Assembly (NCBI GenBank): GCA_018262455.1
Contig: JAGSPR010000268.1
Location: 1-9,504 of the forward strand
Length of the DNA stretch: 9,504 nucleotides
Reading direction: 5' to 3'
DNA from: Deltaproteobacteria bacterium
GTDB taxonomy: Bacteria > Myxococcota > Polyangia > Haliangiales > Haliangiaceae
The notes beneath the pieces were generated by a model. That model saw nothing but the letters and a program-made list of their open reading frames with translations. It did not search any database and was not told where the DNA came from. Shown one piece after another: positions 6,487 through 9,504 of this stretch. Position numbers and translations under genes: made by a program. Positions within the stretch are counted from its first letter, which is position 1. Every line of letters begins with the position of its first letter.

Positions 6487-7662
6487 GTGAATTCCATGCA
6501 CCGATCGAAGACCTCGCTGTCGGGTCCTCCGCTGCCGCTCTCTGGAACCCGGCTCGGGCGAACGTTCGCGCTGTTGCTCGTTGGGCTGCTCGCGTGTGGA
6601 GACGCGAAACAGGAAGCGGCACCGATCACGGTGCAACCCGCCAAGGTCGTCCCGTCGACGCAGCCGCAAGATCCCGGCCCTGGCTCCGACGCCGGCTCCT
6701 CCGCGGGCTCCGGGTCCGCGGCCGTGAAGGCGAAGGACGATCACAAAGGTGATCAGCAGGACAGCGAGTGGGTGCCCGCCGAATTCAAGAAAGGGATGTC
6801 GCGCTGGAAGGACATCGGCGTGTACATCGACGGAAAACCGATCGGGTTCTTGACCTATGGCGAGTTGCCGACCGGGCTCAAGCCGACATGGATCAAGGAC
6901 AAGGTCTCCGATCGGAAGCGGCCGGGCACCGACGACCCAGGCTGGAAGTGGGCGCGCCAGCGGTTCTACAAATTCACCGACTACCTCAAGGCGGTCGGTG
7001 TCGACATCCGGCAGATCAACGAGCTCCACATCTACGGCCCCAAGATGTCCCAGACGTTCATCGTGTCGGGCAAGGATCTCGCGACGCCGGCCGCCGACAA
7101 GCTGATGTTTCGGTTCGGCGCGAACATCTCGGGCAAGCCGATTCCCGCGGCGCCCAACAACCTCGGCAACGGGAAGATCGGCGACAAGATCTCGGCGGTG
7201 ATGGTCTACCTCAAGAAGAAGCCGCCGATCTTGATCCGCAACGAAGGGCTCGAGCTCGACGGCCAGCCGCAGCTGGGCGTGCCTTACTACGGCGAACCGA
7301 TCCGGGGCGGTATCCGGATCTATCTTGACGACAAGCTCGCCGCGATCATCAAGCGCCAGGAGCTCGATCCCAAGCAGGCGACGAAGGGCGCTGACGGCGA
7401 GCTCTACTACAAGCTGTCGGACGTCTTCACCGCGAATGGCGTCGACACCAAGAAGGTGGTCGAGGTGTATGTGATCCGCGACGAACGCCGCCAGGACAAG
7501 CTGCCCGCCGCCGAGCTCGCCACGTTGACGTTCTCGGCGGGCGCCCAGGCCAAGGGCGGCGTGGTGCTCGGCGATTCGAAGATCCGCGCGAACGCGCTCG
7601 CGCTCCATACCCGCCCGATCAAGCCCGGAGAGATCGACCAGCCGACGCCCGACGACGAGTGA
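6487..7662 (+). CDS. Putative lipoprotein with internally duplicated domain
   Basis: 391 residues from GTG 6487 (388 from ATG 6496). A long basic N-region leads to a hydrophobic core and lipobox GLLA-C, with lipidation Cys37. A Pro/Ser/Gly/Ala-rich linker runs to about residue 100. Two diverged copies of one domain follow. Copy 1 (about 107-215) reads VYIDGKPIG...RFYKFTDYLKAVGVDIRQINELHIYG; copy 2 (about 274-358) reads RIYLDDKLA...ELYYKLSDVFTANGVDTKKVVEVYVI, each ending in an AxxLxFxxGA-type strand. The C-terminus is acidic. I do not recognise the domain family; alternating strand and helix suggests a ligand- or protein-binding fold in the envelope. An in-frame ATG at 6379 would add a non-hydrophobic extension and is less likely; the -10-like GAGAAT and signal-peptide position favour 6487 or 6496. 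It is transcribed divergently from the lipoprotein/AgmX-type operon. Confidence 0.82.
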   Translation: MNSMHRSKTSLSGPPLPLSGTRLGRTFALLLVGLLACGDAKQEAAPITVQPAKVVPSTQPQDPGPGSDAGSSAGSGSAAVKAKDDHKGDQQDSEWVPAEFKKGMSRWKDIGVYIDGKPIGFLTYGELPTGLKPTWIKDKVSDRKRPGTDDPGWKWARQRFYKFTDYLKAVGVDIRQINELHIYGPKMSQTFIVSGKDLATPAADKLMFRFGANISGKPIPAAPNNLGNGKIGDKISAVMVYLKKKPPILIRNEGLELDGQPQLGVPYYGEPIRGGIRIYLDDKLAAIIKRQELDPKQATKGADGELYYKLSDVFTANGVDTKKVVEVYVIRDERRQDKLPAAELATLTFSAGAQAKGGVVLGDSKIRANALALHTRPIKPGEIDQPTPDDE

Positions 7663-7663
7663 A

Positions 7664-7679
7664 GGCTCCCCAAGGAGCC
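7664..7679 (+). terminator. Hairpin directly after the lipoprotein stop codon
   Basis: Perfect 6-bp inverted repeat GGCTCC-CCAA-GGAGCC beginning one base after the TGA at 7660-7662. It is followed by a C-run rather than T residues, so it is not a canonical intrinsic terminator, but its position suggests a 3' end or mRNA-stabilising stem. Confidence 0.45.
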
Positions 7680-7722
7680 CCCCCGCAGGGTGACTCCGAT
7701 CGTTGCTCGGCTGCGGACTGTC

Positions 7723-7998
7723 GGCGGTCGATCCGCCTCGGACCCTCCCACGGAGGACCTGACAGGCGTGGAGTACGAGCCATCCGGTGGGTGGGTATGC
7801 GTCCGAGTGAACAAGCCTCGCCCACCCCAAATTGGGACTCGATGTGCGGTTTGCCTGGGGACTTCTCTCCCAGCCAGGGGGAGCGGGCCCCACCTCCCGC
7901 GCTGCCTTCTCCCCTCGCCCACTCCCGCCTGCAACGCGTAGATCCCGGGATCGACAGGGGGTTCGGCGGGTTGGGACCCCAGGTGGGGAGCCTCCACC
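7723..7998. other. Gene-free hairpin-rich stretch
   Basis: No convincing coding sequence lies between 7663 and 8109. Short inverted repeats are frequent: GGCGG/CCGCC (7723-7737), CCTCC/GGAGG with a 3-base loop (7744-7756), GGTGGG (7786-7791) with CCCACC (7821-7826), CCCAA/TTGGG (7826-7836), CTGGG/CCCAG (7855-7873) and GGTGG/CCACC (7982-7998, extendable by a G-T and a G-C pair). Composition is C/G-rich without codon periodicity. It could encode a small structured RNA or hold regulator sites, or just be repetitive GC-rich spacer. Confidence 0.4.
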
Positions 7999-8000
7999 CC

Positions 8001-8053
8001 CATGTTTCATTCATATCACACACTGTATTTTCAATCAGTTACGTCGGATATTT
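8001..8053. promoter_or_regulatory. AT-rich upstream region with 9-base direct repeat
   Basis: About 32% GC (17 of 53 bases), in sharp contrast to the surrounding DNA. It contains TTTCATTCA (8005-8013) and TTTCAATCA (8029-8037), 8 of 9 bases identical, 24 bases apart. It lies just upstream of the -24/-12 promoter, where an activator or DNA-bending protein could bind. A -10-like TATTTT at 8026 is also present, without a good -35. Confidence 0.45.
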
Positions 8054-8056
8054 CGC

Positions 8057-8071
8057 GGCACACCGCTTGCT
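8057..8071 (+). promoter_or_regulatory. Sigma-54 (-24/-12) promoter of the exported-protein gene
   Basis: GGCAC-ACCGC-TTGCT matches the sigma-54 consensus TGGCAC-N5-TTGCW except for the base before GG. The invariant GG (8057-8058) and GC (8069-8070) are separated by exactly 10 bases, as required. A transcript would start near 8082 and give a leader of about 28 bases with a ribosome-binding site before ATG 8110. Known biology: such promoters need an AAA+ enhancer-binding activator, and myxobacteria use many of these. Confidence 0.68.
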
Positions 8072-8096
8072 CAGAGACTCGCCATCACAAACCAAC

Positions 8097-8101
8097 GGGG
8101 A
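8097..8101 (+). promoter_or_regulatory. Ribosome-binding site selecting ATG 8110
   Basis: GGGGA ends 8 bases before ATG 8110, good Shine-Dalgarno spacing. It overlaps an in-frame ATG at 8101, which therefore is unlikely to be the start; the tandem ATG at 8113 remains possible. Confidence 0.55.
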
Positions 8102-8109
8102 TGCTAACC

Positions 8110-9504
8110 ATGATGACCAAGAAGCTTCTGATGTTCGCGGTAGCGGGACTCCTCACCCCCGTTGCTATTGAAGGCGCAGCGCACGCAGGTGGCCGCGTCA
8201 CCATCAACAAGATCATCGGCGCGCCTGAGACTGACACCGCGCCGGTCGCGAACGGCCGGCTTCGCCGCACCGACTCCGAGCAGGCCGGTCACGAGATGGC
8301 CGCCATCGTCCTGCTGGGCGACGGCACCAAGGGTCTCTGGTTCGACATGGCGACCGAGCTTCCGGCGCTCACCCCCGGTGGCGAGCCCCGCCGCGCCAAC
8401 CACCGCGTCCAGGCGAGCCTCATCCCGTTCACGCTCAACCAGGCGACCGACGGAGCGGTGCAGGTCACGGCTGACCTGACCCAGTCGAAGTTCGTCACCG
8501 ACAACGACGGCGACGAGTATCGCAACGCCCACCACATCGCCGCGTTCGCGCTGACGAAGGACATCGGCTGCATCACGTACAACTTCCAGCAGAACGGTGG
8601 CAACGACACCAAGCGTTACACCGAGTGCTTCACCGCCGATGGGACGCAGGTTCTGAACCAGAGCCTCACCATGGCGAAGAACAACGACGACTGCAGCACC
8701 CACCAGTCGGGTGAGGGTGACGCGGTCACCCAGGCGGTCGGCGGCAAGGTCTACGTCGTCTCGTGGCACGGCTGCAACGGCAACGGCAGCGATGACGGCT
8801 GGGCCAACTTCATGGAGTACGACACGACGAACCCGAGCGCCGTCACCGTGAAGAAGATGTTCGACGTCTCGCTCGCGCAGCGCGAGGAGCGGACCCGCGG
8901 CAACTGCACCGTCGGTACGGATCCCAACACGGCGATCTGCACCTGGACCGAAGGCAACAACCAGCCAGCCCGCGACGGCACGTGGATGGCCGCCATCGAC
9001 ATCACCCCCGGCAAGTTCAAGGGCGCGAACGCCCAGGGCGCCATCATCTGGAAAGAGCAGATCGAGGGTCGCAAGAACATCGACGGTCGCGAGACCCACT
9101 CGATGCGCGCATCCCAGCAGCGCGTGTTCGCCCCCGACGCCACCGGCGCCCTCAAGGCGACCGACCTGATGATCTGGTACTCGAACGACAACCGCGGCAA
9201 CAACAACACCAACGAGAAGGGTGGCTACTCCGTCCGCACCATGATGGGCGTCATCAAGGCTGACAAGACGGGCCTCAGCTACGTCCAGCCGCTCGCCGAC
9301 ACCAGCGTCATGCTGCGCGGCCTCGGTGGTACCCACCTCGGTATGGTGGCCGGCGTGTTCGGCACCACGGACAAGCTCCAGCCCGGCGTCATCTTCACCA
9401 ACGGTAGCCACACCGGCGGTTACTTCTCGGGCCAGGCTCGCACGCTCGTCTGGGACCAGACGGCGCTGACGTTCAGCGACGGCGGCATGACCCCGACCGC
9501 GGTG
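8110..9504 (+). CDS. Exported protein of unknown function (3' partial)
   Basis: 465 residues are visible; the frame is open to the window end. The N-terminus is a clear Sec signal peptide: MMTKK, hydrophobic core LLMFAVAGLL, and signal peptidase I site AHA|GG after residue 26. The mature part is rich in Asn, Asp, Thr and Gly with many short Trp- and Tyr-containing strands (for example CTWTEGNNQP, LMIWYSNDNRG, TLVWDQ), suggesting a beta-rich, perhaps propeller-like, secreted or surface protein; this fold idea is inference. Six cysteines occur in closely spaced pairs (154/173, 195/222, 266/277), compatible with disulfides. There is no lipobox Cys at the cleavage site. I do not recognise the family and see no catalytic motif. 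Codon use is strongly biased to G/C endings, and a good ribosome-binding site and a sigma-54-like promoter precede it, so expression may be high but conditional. Confidence 0.85.
   Translation, partial: MMTKKLLMFAVAGLLTPVAIEGAAHAGGRVTINKIIGAPETDTAPVANGRLRRTDSEQAGHEMAAIVLLGDGTKGLWFDMATELPALTPGGEPRRANHRVQASLIPFTLNQATDGAVQVTADLTQSKFVTDNDGDEYRNAHHIAAFALTKDIGCITYNFQQNGGNDTKRYTECFTADGTQVLNQSLTMAKNNDDCSTHQSGEGDAVTQAVGGKVYVVSWHGCNGNGSDDGWANFMEYDTTNPSAVTVKKMFDVSLAQREERTRGNCTVGTDPNTAICTWTEGNNQPARDGTWMAAIDITPGKFKGANAQGAIIWKEQIEGRKNIDGRETHSMRASQQRVFAPDATGALKATDLMIWYSNDNRGNNNTNEKGGYSVRTMMGVIKADKTGLSYVQPLADTSVMLRGLGGTHLGMVAGVFGTTDKLQPGVIFTNGSHTGGYFSGQARTLVWDQTALTFSDGGMTPTAV

Noticed and set aside
7690..7941. 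Possible 83-residue plus-strand protein in the gap
   Set aside because: No ribosome-binding site, no motif, Pro/Arg/Cys-rich composition and overlap with several hairpins; not supported as a gene.
6316..8010. 564-codon minus-strand frame opposite the second lipoprotein
   Set aside because: Arg/Leu/Asp-rich composition typical of antisense frames in GC-rich genes; the plus strand has a lipoprotein signal and duplicated domain.
8104..9411. 435-codon minus-strand frame opposite the exported protein
   Set aside because: Val/Gly/Arg-rich antisense shadow; the plus strand has a signal peptide, ribosome-binding site and promoter.

Overview
The window is GC-rich DNA in which every convincing gene has G or C at most third codon positions. 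A Ser/Thr kinase fused through a membrane segment to TPR repeats, an AgmX/PglI-type C-terminal domain, lipoproteins with Gly/Asp-rich linkers and a sigma-54-like promoter together suggest a myxobacterium-like bacterium (Myxococcota). This is an inference from gene content; no rRNA or other marker is present.

Layout. (1) 1-2472 (+): a Ser/Thr protein kinase with an extracytoplasmic TPR region, cut at its 5' end by the window edge. (2) 2473-3060 (-): a stand-alone protein resembling only the C-terminal allosteric domain of LeuA/CimA; its stop codon directly abuts the kinase stop. (3) 3061-3354: a divergent intergenic region holding about 12 copies of a 14-bp direct repeat (consensus GCGCCACCGGAAGG) and promoter-like hexamers on both sides. 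(4) 3355-4044 (+): a uracil-DNA glycosylase superfamily protein with Fe-S type cysteines, overlapping by a GTGA junction with (5) 4041-5123 (+): an M20 metallopeptidase of the ArgE/DapE type. (6) 5100-5732 and 5732-6319 (-): a two-gene envelope operon of a lipoprotein followed by a membrane-anchored AgmX/PglI C-terminal domain protein. (7) 6487-7662 (+): a divergently transcribed lipoprotein whose mature part contains a diverged internal duplication. (8) 7663-8109: a gene-free stretch rich in short hairpins, then an AT-rich island, then a well-matched -24/-12 (sigma-54) promoter. (9) 8110 to the window end (+): a large exported protein of unknown function with six cysteines.

Functionally, most of the window concerns the cell envelope or signalling (kinase, two lipoproteins, AgmX-type protein, exported protein). 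A DNA-repair/peptidase pair and an orphan amino-acid-biosynthesis regulatory domain lie between them. No mobile element, CRISPR array, tRNA or rRNA was recognised.

The most unusual signals are the repeat array between two divergent promoters; the orphan LeuA-type regulatory domain; a recurring -10-like hexamer exactly 7-12 bases upstream of the start codon of four genes (a leaderless-transcript pattern); the duplicated lipoprotein domain; and the sigma-54 promoter of the exported protein. All functional statements come from reading the sequence and from family knowledge; no search was run.
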